This document shows positions 23,825 through 33,516 of a stretch of 64,000 nucleotides of DNA, in pieces. The stretch is from Rhodococcus ruber NBRC 15591 (GTDB lineage: Bacteria; Actinomycetota; Actinomycetes; Mycobacteriales; Mycobacteriaceae), in the NCBI RefSeq assembly GCF_001894945.1, contig NZ_BCXE01000021.1, forward strand, positions 1 to 64,000, read 5' to 3'. Position numbers and translations under genes: made by a program. The notes under the pieces were generated by a model. That model was not told the DNA's origin and ran no database searches. It worked only from the letters and a program-made list of their open reading frames with translations. Within the stretch, counting starts at the first letter, position 1, and the number at the start of each line of letters is the position of its first letter.

Positions 23825-25798
23825 TCAGCGGCCGGGGTCCCGGCGGACGACGACGTCGCCCGCGGACTCCTCGCCGGCCGATCCGTCCACGGCCGGCTCT
23901 GTCTTCTGGGCGGCGCCGAGCCCGACCACCCAACCGGTGACCTGACGTGCGACGTCCTGCGCGGTCAGACCCAGCTCGCGGTGGATCTGCTCCCGCGATG
24001 CGTGATCCAGGAACCGTTGCGGCACACCGAGTTCGCGCGTGGGAACGTCCACGCCGGACGAGCGCAGTGCCGACGAGACCGCCGAACCGACGCCGCCGTG
24101 CATGCCGCCGTCCTCCACGGTGACGACGAGCCGGAAGTCCCGCGCCAGTCGGGCGAGGGCCGCCGGCACGGGCAGCACCCAGCGCGGGTCGACGACGGCG
24201 GCGGTGAGGCCGTGCTGCTCGAGTCGCTCCGCCGCGTCGAGGGCCAGGCCGGCGAACGCTCCGACCGCGACGATCAGCACGTCACCGCGGCGCCCGGACG
24301 GCATCCGCAGCACGTCGACGGTGCCGTCGATGCGCTCGACCGCGGGAATGTCGGGACCGACCGCCCCCTTCGGGAACCGGAGTACGGTCGGGCCGTCCGC
24401 GACGGCGAGCGCCTCGCCGAACTCCTCGCGCAGGGTTGCGCCGTCGCGTGGCGACGCCACCCGGATCCCCGGGATCACACCGAGCAGGGAGAAGTCCCAC
24501 ATGCCGTTGTGACTGGCGCCGTCGGCGCCGGTGATGCCCGCCCGGTCGAGCACGACGGTCACGGGGAGTTTCAGCAGCGCCACGTCCATCAGCAGCTGGT
24601 CGAAGGCACGGTTGAGGAACGTCGAGTACACCGCGACCACGGGGTGCATCCCGCCGAGCGCGAGGCCCGCGGCGGAGGTGACGGCGTGCTGTTCGGCGAT
24701 GCCGACGTCGAACATCCGGTCGGGGTAGCGTTCGCCGAAGGCCGACAGGCCCGTGGGTCCCGGCATCGCGGCGGTGATCGCCACGACGTCCTGGCGGCGG
24801 CCGCCCTGCACGAGCAGTTCGTCGGAGAACACCGACGTCCAGTCCGGTGCCGACGCTGCCGCCGTGGCGCGGCCGGTGACCGGGTCGATGACACCGGTGG
24901 CGTGCATCTGATCGGCGACGTGGTTCTCGGCCGGTGCGTACCCGGCGCCCTTGCGGGTGACGGCGTGCACGATCACCGGCCCGCCGAACGACTTGGCCCG
25001 CCGGAAGGCCGCCTCGAGCGCGGCCTCGTCGTGCCCGTCGACCGGCCCGAGGTACTTCAGGCCGAGATCGGTGAACAGCACCTGCGGGCTGACCGCGTCC
25101 TTGATACCGACCTTCATCCCGTGCAGCACGGAGTACGCGGCCGCCCCGATCCACGGCAGCCGCTTCACGAAGCGGCGGCCGTTGTCGAGGACCCGCTCGT
25201 AGCCGGGTTGCAGCCGCAGCGCCGCGAGGTGCTCGGCGAGTCCCCCGATCGTGGGCGCGTAGGAGCGGCCGTTGTCGTTGACGACGATCACGAGCGGGCG
25301 GTCCCGTCCGGCTGCGATGTTGTTCAGCGCCTCCCAGCACATTCCGCCGGTGAGCGCGCCGTCGCCGACCACGGCGACCACGGTCCGGTCCTGCTGGTCC
25401 GACAGCTCGTAGGCCTTGGCGAGGCCGTCGGCGTAGGACAGGGCCGCCGAGGCGTGCGAGGACTCGATCCAGTCGTGCTCGCTTTCGGCGCGACAGGGAT
25501 ATCCCGACAGGCCGCCCTGCTTGCGCAGCGTGTCGAAGCCGTCCTTGCGGCCGGTCAGGATCTTGTGGACGTAGGCCTGATGGCCGGTGTCGAAGATGAT
25601 CGGGTCGTGGGGTGAGTCGAACACCCGGTGCAGTGCGATGGTCAGTTCGACGACGCCGAGGTTGGGGCCGAGGTGTCCCCCGGTCGCCGCCACCTTCTCC
25701 ACCAGGAACCGCCGGATCTCCTCGGCGAGTTCCCGGATCTCGGGTTGGCTGAGCCGGCGCAGGTCCTCGGGCGACTCGATGCGGGACAGGACACCCAA
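23825..25798 (-). CDS. dxs: 1-deoxy-D-xylulose-5-phosphate synthase
   Basis: A complete Dxs of 657 residues. Thiamine-diphosphate and substrate motifs are [41 protein letters not shown] (Mg/ThDP motif), [20 protein letters not shown] and [15 protein letters not shown]. It makes DXP from pyruvate and glyceraldehyde-3-phosphate, the entry to the MEP isoprenoid pathway (quinones, decaprenyl phosphate for AftC-type enzymes). The TTG at 25798 (MGVLSRIES) is preferred over the ATG at 25852 because GGAGGGAG lies about 8 nt upstream and the homologous N-terminus begins there. Confidence 0.94.
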   Translation of the reverse strand: MGVLSRIESPEDLRRLSQPEIRELAEEIRRFLVEKVAATGGHLGPNLGVVELTIALHRVFDSPHDPIIFDTGHQAYVHKILTGRKDGFDTLRKQGGLSGYPCRAESEHDWIESSHASAALSYADGLAKAYELSDQQDRTVVAVVGDGALTGGMCWEALNNIAAGRDRPLVIVVNDNGRSYAPTIGGLAEHLAALRLQPGYERVLDNGRRFVKRLPWIGAAAYSVLHGMKVGIKDAVSPQVLFTDLGLKYLGPVDGHDEAALEAAFRRAKSFGGPVIVHAVTRKGAGYAPAENHVADQMHATGVIDPVTGRATAAASAPDWTSVFSDELLVQGGRRQDVVAITAAMPGPTGLSAFGERYPDRMFDVGIAEQHAVTSAAGLALGGMHPVVAVYSTFLNRAFDQLLMDVALLKLPVTVVLDRAGITGADGASHNGMWDFSLLGVIPGIRVASPRDGATLREEFGEALAVADGPTVLRFPKGAVGPDIPAVERIDGTVDVLRMPSGRRGDVLIVAVGAFAGLALDAAERLEQHGLTAAVVDPRWVLPVPAALARLARDFRLVVTVEDGGMHGGVGSAVSSALRSSGVDVPTRELGVPQRFLDHASREQIHRELGLTAQDVARQVTGWVVGLGAAQKTEPAVDGSAGEESAGDVVVRRDPGR

Positions 25799-26083
25799 CT
25801 GGTATTGCTCCCTCCGGCTCGGTCCCGCACGTTTCCGCGCGGGCGGTTCCACCCAGTCTACGGAGCGTCGGGGGTGGCCGACTCGTCACGTCGCGCCGCC
25901 GGTCCGTCTCACACCGTGTCCCTCACCTCATTATGCCGGTGCTGTGATGCTGCACACCCTTCCGACGGGGCCGGTTGCGGGATCCCTCGTCGCCGGGGGT
26001 GGGCACCACCCGCGGCCACGGCGGGCCGGTCGAATCCGACAAAACCGATTGCCGCGCCCGGCACCGTGGGCAAGGCTGGAGCC

Positions 26084-27058
26084 ATGCCCCCTGCACTGGC
26101 CATCGAGACCTCGGGCTTGATCAAACGTTTCGGCGCGGACACCGCCGTGGACGGCATCGACCTCGCCGTGCCCGCCGGCGGCGTCTACGGCGTGCTCGGC
26201 CCGAACGGCGCCGGGAAGACGACCACGATCCGGATGCTCGCGACACTGCTTGCACCGGACGGCGGCACCGCGACCGTCCTCGGGCACGACGTGCGCCTCG
26301 AACCCGAGCGGGTTCGCCGCCGGGTCTCGCTCACCGGTCAGTTCGCCTCGCTCGACGAGGATCTGACCGGTTCCGAGAACCTGGTGCTGCTCGCGCGGCT
26401 GCTGGGATTCTCCAGGGCGGGTGCCCGGTCCCGGGCCGGACAGCTGCTGGCCGCGTTCGACCTGGAAGCGGCCGCGGGCCGTCAGGTGAAGCTGTACTCC
26501 GGAGGTATGCGGCGGCGTCTCGACATCGCCGCGAGCCTCATCGTCGCACCCGAACTGATCTTCCTGGACGAGCCGACGACGGGACTCGACCCGCGGAGCC
26601 GGAACCAGGTGTGGGAGATCGTGCGAGCCCTGGTGTCCGCCGGGACGACGGTGCTGCTGACGACGCAGTACCTCGACGAGGCGGACCAGCTCGCCGATCG
26701 GGTCGCGGTCATCGACCGGGGCCGGGTGATCGCCGAGGGCACCCCGGGCGAACTCAAGGCGTCCGTCGGGTCCGGTTCGCTGCACGTGCGGGTGGTCGAT
26801 CCTGCGCGCCGGGACGATGCGGCGGCCGTGCTGGGCGCGGCGCTGGGGATGGCGGTGACGGCCGGCTCCGACCCGGCGGCGCTGACCGCGCGGGTGGACG
26901 ATCCACGGGCCGCGGCGGCGGCTCTGACCGCCCTCGACACCGCGGACATCGGGGTCACGACGTTCGCCCTCGGGCAGCCGAGCCTCGACGAGGTCTTCCT
27001 CGCCCTCACCGGCCATCCCACGGAAGTTCCCGACGAAGACGAGGAGATCGCATCGTGA
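26084..27058 (+). CDS. Daunorubicin-resistance-type (DrrA) ABC transporter ATPase
   Basis: A 324-residue ABC ATPase: Walker [10 protein letters not shown] (39-47), signature YSGGM (138-142), Walker B LIFLDEP (158-164) and a DrrA-type C-terminal domain of about 90 residues ending [15 protein letters not shown]. Such ATPases pair with an ABC-2 permease to export drugs or lipids. The permease gene starts inside its last codons (GTGA overlap). In M. tuberculosis the syntenic position holds a different antibiotic ABC set (Rv2686c-Rv2688c), as I recall. No specific substrate can be inferred. Confidence 0.92.
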   Translation: MPPALAIETSGLIKRFGADTAVDGIDLAVPAGGVYGVLGPNGAGKTTTIRMLATLLAPDGGTATVLGHDVRLEPERVRRRVSLTGQFASLDEDLTGSENLVLLARLLGFSRAGARSRAGQLLAAFDLEAAAGRQVKLYSGGMRRRLDIAASLIVAPELIFLDEPTTGLDPRSRNQVWEIVRALVSAGTTVLLTTQYLDEADQLADRVAVIDRGRVIAEGTPGELKASVGSGSLHVRVVDPARRDDAAAVLGAALGMAVTAGSDPAALTARVDDPRAAAAALTALDTADIGVTTFALGQPSLDEVFLALTGHPTEVPDEDEEIAS

Positions 27059-27894
27059 CCTCGACCGCCGACCGACGGGCAGGCACGCCCGCCGCCGTCG
27101 TGGACGTCCTGCACGTCGCCGGACCGCCCCCGACTCCGGCGTCCGCGTTCGCCGCGTCGCTGTCGTTCGGGTGGCGGGCGCTGCTGCGGATCAAGCACGT
27201 TCCCGAGCAGCTGTTCGACGTGACCGTGTTCCCGCTGATGTTCACGCTGCTGTTCACGTTCCTGTTCGGCGGTGCGCTGGCCGGATCGACCGATGCGTAC
27301 GTGCAGTTCCTCATCCCCGGGATCCTGGTCCAGACGGTGTGCACCATCACGATGTACACGGGCATGACGCTCAACCGCGACATCGAGAAGGGGGTGTTCG
27401 ACCGGTTCCGGTCCATGCCGGTGTGGCGGCCCGCACCGCTCGTCGGCGCCTTGTTCGGCGATCTCGCCCGTTACACGCTGGCGTCGGTGATCGTGCTGAC
27501 GCTCGGGATCGTGCTCGGGTTCCGGCCGGCGGGCGGTCCGGTCGGCGCGGCCGCGGCGGTGGCGCTCGTGCTGCTGTTCGCGTTCAGTCTCTCGTGGGTG
27601 TGGACGATGCTGGCGATGCTGCTGCGCACCGAGCAGGCGGTCATGGGTGTGTCGATGACCATCCTGTTCCCGCTCACCTTCGCGTCGAACGTGTTCGTCG
27701 ATCCCGCGACGATGCCGAGCTGGCTGCAGGGCTTCGTGACGGTCAATCCCATCAGCCGCCTCGTCACAGCCGTCCGGGACCTGACGGCGGGTACGCCGGA
27801 CGCCGCGCACCTCGCGATGGTGTTCGGGTGGTGCGCGGCGCTGGTGGTGCTGTTCGGCCCGGCGACGATGTGGTTGTACAACCGCCGGTCCTGA
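27055..27894 (+). CDS. ABC-2 type (DrrB-like) multidrug/lipid permease
   Basis: A 279-residue permease with six predicted TM segments and the DrrB/ABC-2 signature [22 protein letters not shown] in the cytoplasmic loop, followed by [30 protein letters not shown]. It begins with GTG inside the ATPase stop (27055-27058), so the two are translationally coupled and form one exporter. Its TGA abuts the stop of the convergent DHA2 exporter gene with no intergenic base. Confidence 0.9.
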   Translation: MTSTADRRAGTPAAVVDVLHVAGPPPTPASAFAASLSFGWRALLRIKHVPEQLFDVTVFPLMFTLLFTFLFGGALAGSTDAYVQFLIPGILVQTVCTITMYTGMTLNRDIEKGVFDRFRSMPVWRPAPLVGALFGDLARYTLASVIVLTLGIVLGFRPAGGPVGAAAAVALVLLFAFSLSWVWTMLAMLLRTEQAVMGVSMTILFPLTFASNVFVDPATMPSWLQGFVTVNPISRLVTAVRDLTAGTPDAAHLAMVFGWCAALVVLFGPATMWLYNRRS

Positions 27895-29490
27895 TCAGCG
27901 CCCCGCCGCGGCGGGCTGCTCCTCGGTGACGATATCGATGGTCTTCCGCAGGGGACGGTTCGGGATGAACACGACCGCGGCGACGGTGACCAGCGCGATG
28001 ATCGCGGCGACGAGGAACAGCAACCCGGTGGCGTCGCCGTAGGCGTGACGGATGATCTCCGCGACCGGCTCGGGCAGGGCCGCGAGGTCGAGGTTGCCGC
28101 CACCGCCGGCCGAGCCGGTGTCGATGCCGAGGGCGGCGAAGCCGTCTGCGGACAGCGTGGTCACCCGGGTGGCGAGGATCGATCCGAGCACGGACACCCC
28201 GATCGCTCCGCCGAAGGTGCGGAAGAACGCGACCGAGCTGCTCGCGGCTCCGATGTTGCGGACACTGACGGTGTTCTGCACGGCGAGCACGAGGTTCTGC
28301 ATGAGCATGCCCGTGCCGAGGCCGACGATCGCGATGTACACACCGATCAGCCACATCGGGGTGGCGTGGTCGAGGAAGCCGAGCAGACCGAAGCCGACCA
28401 CCTGCAGGACCGCGCCGAGCACCAGGAACGGCTTCCACCGGCCGAAGCGCGTGATGAGCTGACCGGAGACCACCGAGGCCACGAGCGAGCCGAACACCAT
28501 GGGGATGGTGAGCAGGCCGGCGGCCGTCGGGCTGTAGCCGCGGGCCGTCTGGAAGTACTGGCCGAGGAAGGCGGTGGCGCCGAACATCCCGACGCCGACG
28601 GCGACCGACGCGATGATCGCGAGTGCGGTGGTGCGCTCGGTGACGATCTTCAGCGGGATGATCGGGTCGGCGACCTTGGACTCGACGACGACGGTGGCGG
28701 CGAGCAGTCCGACACCGACGCCGACGTACGCGAGGGTCTCCCACGACAGCCACCCGTAGTAGCCGGCCTTGCCCGCGAAGGACACCCAGATCAGCAGGAC
28801 GCTGACACCGGCCGTCAGCAGCGTGGCGCCGAGCCAGTCGATGCTCACGTCCTGCTTGCGTTCGGTCACGATGTGCAGGGTGCGCTGCAGCAGCGCCATG
28901 GCGGCGACGGCGATCGGGATGGAGATGAAGAAGCACCAGCGCCAGCCGAGCGGGCTGTCGACGATGACGCCGCCGAGGATCGGCCCGCCCGACATGGACA
29001 CGGCCATCACCGCGCCCATGTAACCGGAGTACCGGCCGCGTTCGCGGGGCGGGATGATGCTGCCGATGACCGCGACGACGAGCGCGGTGAGGCCGCCCAT
29101 CCCGATGCCCTGGATCACGCGGGCGGCGAGCAGGACGGGCACGTTGGTGGCGAGGCCGGCAACGATCGAGCCTGCCACGAAGATGAGGATCGCCGTCTGG
29201 ACCAGCAGCTTCTTGTTGAACAGGTCCGCGAGCTTGCCCCAGATCGGCGTCGAGGCCGCGTTGGCGAGCAGGGCGGTGGTGATGATCCACGCGAACTGGG
29301 TCTGGGATCCGTTCAGGTCCGCGATGATCGTGGGGAGCGCAACCGCCACGATGGTGCTGCTCAGCAGCGCCGTGAAGAGGGCGGCGAGCAGCCCCGCGAG
29401 AGCCTCGAGGATCTCGCGGTGCGTCATGGTGGTTTCGGCGGCGCCCGGGGCGCTCATCGAGGAGGGGGGACTGACAGCTGCGGCGCTCAC
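27895..29490 (-). CDS. DHA2-family (EmrB/QacA) drug:H+ antiporter
   Basis: A 531-residue, 14-TM major facilitator. Motif A-like GKLADLFNKK, motif C-like SGGPILGGVIV (antiporter motif) and the TM1 motif with LLSSTIVAVALPTI, typical of EmrB/QacA exporters. GTG 29490 has AAGGA 7 nt upstream. It overlaps the marR stop by 4 bp (GTGA), so regulator and pump are one operon, marR first. The likely role is efflux of hydrophobic or cationic compounds, induced through the MarR protein. Confidence 0.92.
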   Translation of the reverse strand: MSAAAVSPPSSMSAPGAAETTMTHREILEALAGLLAALFTALLSSTIVAVALPTIIADLNGSQTQFAWIITTALLANAASTPIWGKLADLFNKKLLVQTAILIFVAGSIVAGLATNVPVLLAARVIQGIGMGGLTALVVAVIGSIIPPRERGRYSGYMGAVMAVSMSGGPILGGVIVDSPLGWRWCFFISIPIAVAAMALLQRTLHIVTERKQDVSIDWLGATLLTAGVSVLLIWVSFAGKAGYYGWLSWETLAYVGVGVGLLAATVVVESKVADPIIPLKIVTERTTALAIIASVAVGVGMFGATAFLGQYFQTARGYSPTAAGLLTIPMVFGSLVASVVSGQLITRFGRWKPFLVLGAVLQVVGFGLLGFLDHATPMWLIGVYIAIVGLGTGMLMQNLVLAVQNTVSVRNIGAASSSVAFFRTFGGAIGVSVLGSILATRVTTLSADGFAALGIDTGSAGGGGNLDLAALPEPVAEIIRHAYGDATGLLFLVAAIIALVTVAAVVFIPNRPLRKTIDIVTEEQPAAAGR

Positions 29491-29945
29491 AGGCAGTTCC
29501 TTCCGGTGGTGTCGTGGACGGAAAGGGTGTCGTTCAGGTGCGCGAGCGCGCCGAGGGCGGATTCGGCTTGCGCCTGGTCCCAGCCGCCGAGCAGCTCGTG
29601 CAATCGGGAGGCGCGACGGTCGCGGATCTCGCGCAGGGCTCTGTGCCCGGTCTCCGACACGCTGACGCGGTGGGCCCGCCGGTCGTCGGGGTCGCGGTGA
29701 CGGTCCACCATTCCCCGTTCGACGAGTTCGCCCAGCTGCCGGCTCAACGCGGACTGGCTCATACACAGTTCCGCGGCGAGTTCGCTGGGACGGCACTCCC
29801 CCATCCGCCACAGGACGAACAGAACTCCGGTCAGGGCGTTGGGCAGCTCGTCGCCCGTCGAGTTGGCCAGGGCCGTGCGCAGCGTGCGACCGAACAGGAA
29901 GATCGCGTCGACGAGCGCGTGCGCGGTGTCGGGCTGGACGGCCAC
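29487..29945 (-). CDS. MarR family transcriptional regulator
   Basis: A 152-residue winged-helix regulator. The HTH is PSELAAELCMSQSALSRQLGELVERG and the wing is RHRDPDDRRAHRVSVSETG, the canonical MarR D-x-R-D-x-R/K motif. GTG 29945 is used because GGAGG lies 7 nt upstream; the longer ORF would cross the operator. It probably represses itself and the downstream exporter by binding the large inverted repeat at 29970-30015, releasing DNA when a phenolic or drug ligand binds. Confidence 0.92.
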   Translation of the reverse strand: MAVQPDTAHALVDAIFLFGRTLRTALANSTGDELPNALTGVLFVLWRMGECRPSELAAELCMSQSALSRQLGELVERGMVDRHRDPDDRRAHRVSVSETGHRALREIRDRRASRLHELLGGWDQAQAESALGALAHLNDTLSVHDTTGRNCL

Positions 29946-29969
29946 GGATCGCCTCCGAATCGATATTAA

Positions 29970-30015
29970 TTGCTTGCAACACGCAACTATACATTTAGTT
30001 GCGTGTTGCAAGCAA
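29970..30015 (-). promoter_or_regulatory. Large palindromic operator with embedded promoter of marR-exporter operon
   Basis: A perfect 20-bp inverted repeat (29970-29989 and 29996-30015, arm TTGCTTGCAACACGCAACTA, spacer 6 nt). Each arm holds its own smaller palindrome TTGCTTGCAA. On the minus strand the repeat contains TTGCTT (30015-30010), an 18-nt spacer and TATAGT (29991-29986), so the promoter of marR lies wholly inside the operator. Confidence 0.8.
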
Positions 30016-30053
30016 CCACGAAGGCGCGGGACCCTACGACGAGGGCAGCCCCG

Positions 30054-30095
30054 ATCAGCGGGTGAACATCAGCGGGTGAACATCAGCGGGTGAAC
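30054..30095. repeat. 14-bp tandem triplication at 3' end of the RNA methyltransferase gene
   Basis: ATCAGCGGGTGAAC occurs three times head to tail (30054-30067, 30068-30081, 30082-30095). The third copy contains the last codons and TGA (30085-30083) of the minus-strand gene, so the gene end FTR-stop has been copied twice downstream. Confidence 0.9.
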
Positions 30096-31351
30096 AAGGC
30101 CAGACACTCCACGTGGTGCGTCGAGGGGAACGCCGCGTAGACGCGCAGGTCGGCAAGCTCGAAGCCGTGGTCCCGGTACAGGCCGACATCGCGGCCGAAG
30201 GCCGCCGGATCGCATCCGACGTGCACGACGCGCTCCGGCCCCGCCGCCGCGACGGCCGCCACCACATCCCGCCCGGCGCCGGCCCGGGGCGGGTCGAGCA
30301 CCACGACCTGCGGGGCGGGAAGCTCCGGGAGCAACTGCTCCACCCGGCCCGCATGGAACCGCACCTGTCCGAGATCCGAGAGTGCCTCGGCCCCGTCCTG
30401 CGCCGCCCGGCGGGACAGTTCCACCGCCTCGACCCGGCCGCCGGTGCCGACCTGATCGGCCAGGACGGCGGCGAACACCCCCACCCCGCCGTAGAGATCC
30501 CACGCCGTCGCGCCCGGCGACACCGCTGCCCACTCCCCCACGGTGTCCGAATAGGCCTGCGCTGCCCCGCGATGCGCCTGCCAGAAGCCGGTTGCCGCCA
30601 CGTGCCATTCGCGGCCGCCGACGCGCTCGACCGCCCGCCCCGAGCCTTCGACCACCTTCTCGGCGCGGGGCGCACCGGCCGCCGCGCGGCGGGCTGCCGC
30701 TCCCCGCCGCCCCGGGCTGCGACGGCCCGTGCGGGACACGGGCGGCGGTGCGATCTCGATCACGTGCCGCGTCCCGTCCGCATCGAGGACCACCTGGACC
30801 TCGGAACCAGGTCGCCACACCCGTTCCGCCAGCCCCTCGTAGGCCCGGGCCTCGATCTGCGGGCAGGCCAGGTCGGTCTCGATCTCGTGGCTGCGGTAGC
30901 GCCGGTACCCCGCTCGGCCCGCGGCGTCGACCGCCAGGCGCACCCGGGTGCGCCACCGGGTGCCGTCGAGCGCACCACCCGGCAACTCCTCGACGAGCAC
31001 GTCCCGCTCGACCCCGCCGAGACGGCGCAACTGCTCCGCGACCACCGCGGCCCCGAAGGCCCGCTGGGCCGGCACCGTCGCGTGGGACAGGTCGCAGCAT
31101 CCCGATCCGCCGGGCCCGGCGATCGGGCACACCCGCTCCCTCCGGTCCGGCGAGGCCTCGAGAATGTGCACGGCGTCGGCGCGGCAGAACGAGCCGCCTC
31201 GGTCCTCCGTCACCGACGCGACGACCCGCTCGCCGGGTAGGCCGTGCCGGACGAACACGACCCGGCCCTCGTGCCGCGCGACGCAGAACCCCCCGTGCGC
31301 CGGGTTGCCCAGTGTCACCTCGAGCCGGCGTCCGGACCAGTCGACACTCAT
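30083..31351 (-). CDS. RumA/TrmA-type 23S rRNA or tRNA (uracil-5) methyltransferase
   Basis: A 422-residue protein: N-terminal TRAM domain (LEVTLGNPAHGGFCVARHEGRVVFV), a cysteine cluster (CPIAGPGGSGCCDLSH and the later LACPQI) that fits a 4Fe-4S site, and a Rossmann methyltransferase with WDLYGGVGVFAAVLA (SAM), VLDPPRAGAG and a catalytic Cys in HVGCDPAAFGRD. The usual SCNP is GCDP here. It methylates C5 of a uridine in RNA. ATG 31351 overlaps the upstream transporter stop by 4 bp (ATGA). Position matches Rv2689c. Which RNA it modifies cannot be told. Confidence 0.88.
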   Translation of the reverse strand: MSVDWSGRRLEVTLGNPAHGGFCVARHEGRVVFVRHGLPGERVVASVTEDRGGSFCRADAVHILEASPDRRERVCPIAGPGGSGCCDLSHATVPAQRAFGAAVVAEQLRRLGGVERDVLVEELPGGALDGTRWRTRVRLAVDAAGRAGYRRYRSHEIETDLACPQIEARAYEGLAERVWRPGSEVQVVLDADGTRHVIEIAPPPVSRTGRRSPGRRGAAARRAAAGAPRAEKVVEGSGRAVERVGGREWHVAATGFWQAHRGAAQAYSDTVGEWAAVSPGATAWDLYGGVGVFAAVLADQVGTGGRVEAVELSRRAAQDGAEALSDLGQVRFHAGRVEQLLPELPAPQVVVLDPPRAGAGRDVVAAVAAAGPERVVHVGCDPAAFGRDVGLYRDHGFELADLRVYAAFPSTHHVECLALFTR

Positions 31352-33339
31352 CGTTCCTCCTCGAATCCCCGCCGCACCGATCCCGGCGCGGAATCCAGAC
31401 GTTCCGCGCGGGCGTGGGCGGACGAACTCAGCTGCCACGGGACGCTGGTGACCATGACACCGGGCTGGAACAACAGCCGGCTCTTCAGCCGCAGCGCGCT
31501 CTGGTTGTGCAGGATCTGCTCCCACCAGTGACCGACGACGTACTCCGGGATGAACACGGTCACCACGTCGCGCGGTGAATCCCGCCGCACCCGCCGGACG
31601 TATTCGAGGACGGGACGGGTGATCTCCCGGTACGGCGACTCGACGACCTTGAGCGGGACGGTGATGTCGCTGCGTTCCCATTCGCGCACCAGCATCCGCG
31701 TGTCGGCGTCGTCGACGTTGACCGTGACCGCTTCGAGTGTGTCCGGACGGGTCGCCCGCGCGTACGCCAGCGCTCGCAGGGTCGGCATGTGCAGCTTGGA
31801 CACCAGCACGATCGAATGGGTGCGACTGGGCAACACCCCGTCCCATTCGGTGTTCTCCAGTTCCTCGGCCACGCTGTCGTAGTGACGGTGGATGGCCTTC
31901 ATCACGCCGAAGATCGCGACCATCGCCACGATCGCGATCCACGCGCCCGCCGCGAACTTCGTCACCAGCACGATCACCAGCACGGACGCGGTCATGGCCA
32001 GGCCGATCGTGTTGACGATCCGCGACCGCTGCATGCGTCTGCGCTGCTCGGGATCGGTCTCGGACGCCAGATGCCTCGTCCAGTGCCGGATCATGCCGGT
32101 CTGACTGAGGGTGAACGAGACGAACACACCGACGATGTAGAGCTGGATCAGCTTCGTGACCTCCGCGTCGAAGGCCCACACGAACACGATGGCCACGCCC
32201 GAGAGGAACAGGATGCCGTTGCTGAAGGCCAGCCGGTCGCCGCGGGTGTGCAGCTGCCGGGGCAGGTAGCGGTCCTGCGCCAACACCGAGGCCAGCACCG
32301 GGAAGCCGTTGAACGCCGTGTTGGCGGCCAGCACCAGGATCAGCGCCGTCACGACGGTGATCAGCACGAAGCCGAGCGGGAAGCCCTCGAACACCGCGTG
32401 CGCCAACTGTGCGACGAGCGTCTTCTGCTGGTAGTCGTCCGGCGCGCCGCGCAGCTGGGTCTCGGGATGCTCGGCGATGACCACACCCACCTTGTTCGCG
32501 AGCAGGATCATGCCGAGAAGCAGCACGATCGCGATCCCACCGAGCATGAGCAGGGTCGTGGCAGCGTTCCGGGACTTCGGCTTGCGGAACGCGGGCACCC
32601 CGTTGCTGATGGCCTCGACCCCGGTCAGGGCCGCACACCCGGACGAGAACGCGCGGGCGATGAGGAACACGAACGCGATCGCCGTCAGACCGGACTGCTC
32701 GGCGACCAACTCGAAGCCGGCCGACTCGGCCCGGACGTCCTCGCCGAACACGAAGATGCGCACCAGCCCCCAGCCCAACATCACGAGCATGCCGATCATG
32801 AAGGCGTAGGTGGGAATCGCGAAGGCCGTGCCGGCCTCGCGGAGGCCACGCAGATTGATCGCGGTCAGCACGACGATCGCGGCGACCGCGAAGAGCACCT
32901 TGTGCTGCGCCACGAACGGGACCGCCGAGCCGATGTTCGCCGCAGCCGAGGAGATCGAGACGGCGACGGTGAGCACGTAGTCGACCATCAGGGCGCTGCC
33001 GACGGTCAGGCCGGCGGTCGGGCCCAGATTCTTGGTCGCCACCTCGTAGTCTCCGCCCCCCGACGGATAGGCGTGCACGTTCTGCCGGTAGCTCGCGACG
33101 ACGACCGCGAGGACGAGCGCCACCGCGACGCCGATCCACGGGGTGAACACATACGCCGACAGACCCGCGACCGACAGGACGAGGAAGATCTCCTCCGGGG
33201 CGTACGCCACCGACGACAGCGCGTCGGATGCGAACACCGGCAGGGCGATTCGCTTGGGCAGCAACGTGTGACCGAGCGTGTCGCTGCGAAACGGCCTACC
33301 CAACAACAACCGCTTCGTGGCGGTCGAGAGCTTGGACAC
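31348..33339 (-). CDS. KimA-type potassium importer (APC superfamily)
   Basis: A 663-residue protein with about 12 TM segments (to residue 480) and a cytoplasmic C-terminal domain. From memory it shares with B. subtilis KimA (YdaO) the blocks FASDALSSVAYAPEEI, YPSGGGDYEVATKNLG, LMVDYVLTVAVSISS, FSSGCAALTGVEAISN, LAANTAFNGFP, RGDRLAFSNGI and the C-terminal ILHNQSALRLKSRL. KimA is a K+/H+ symporter inhibited by c-di-AMP. It is divergent from the RCK genes ceoB-ceoC, a strong hint of K+ transport. GTG 33339 (VSKLSTATKRLLLGRPFRSD) is preferred over TTG 33345. It overlaps the methyltransferase gene by 4 bp. M. tuberculosis Rv2690c is the counterpart. Confidence 0.82.
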   Translation of the reverse strand: MSKLSTATKRLLLGRPFRSDTLGHTLLPKRIALPVFASDALSSVAYAPEEIFLVLSVAGLSAYVFTPWIGVAVALVLAVVVASYRQNVHAYPSGGGDYEVATKNLGPTAGLTVGSALMVDYVLTVAVSISSAAANIGSAVPFVAQHKVLFAVAAIVVLTAINLRGLREAGTAFAIPTYAFMIGMLVMLGWGLVRIFVFGEDVRAESAGFELVAEQSGLTAIAFVFLIARAFSSGCAALTGVEAISNGVPAFRKPKSRNAATTLLMLGGIAIVLLLGMILLANKVGVVIAEHPETQLRGAPDDYQQKTLVAQLAHAVFEGFPLGFVLITVVTALILVLAANTAFNGFPVLASVLAQDRYLPRQLHTRGDRLAFSNGILFLSGVAIVFVWAFDAEVTKLIQLYIVGVFVSFTLSQTGMIRHWTRHLASETDPEQRRRMQRSRIVNTIGLAMTASVLVIVLVTKFAAGAWIAIVAMVAIFGVMKAIHRHYDSVAEELENTEWDGVLPSRTHSIVLVSKLHMPTLRALAYARATRPDTLEAVTVNVDDADTRMLVREWERSDITVPLKVVESPYREITRPVLEYVRRVRRDSPRDVVTVFIPEYVVGHWWEQILHNQSALRLKSRLLFQPGVMVTSVPWQLSSSAHARAERLDSAPGSVRRGFEEER

Positions 33340-33516
33340 TCGCAAAGCCTAAGCCGTCCCGCCGGCCACCCGCCGGGCGCCCGGGGTCGTGTCCGAAATG
33401 CACCGCTGCCGGGGCACCTTCGCCGGGCACTGCACACCGGTCCTGCGCGAGCGGTACGGTTCGGTTCTGCGCGTCGCGACCGGGCGACACGGCAAGCAAG
33501 AGAATCGGAGCGAACG

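Noticed and set aside
30083-33139. Long 1018-codon ORF spanning the RNA methyltransferase and the transporter
   Set aside because: The methyltransferase frame happens to stay open upstream through the transporter gene, but the transporter is clearly encoded in another frame; ATG 31351 is the true start.
33340-33516. c-di-AMP (ydaO-type) riboswitch upstream of the KimA-type gene
   Set aside because: The 177-bp divergent gap is shared by two promoters and I see no conserved riboswitch core or long leader.
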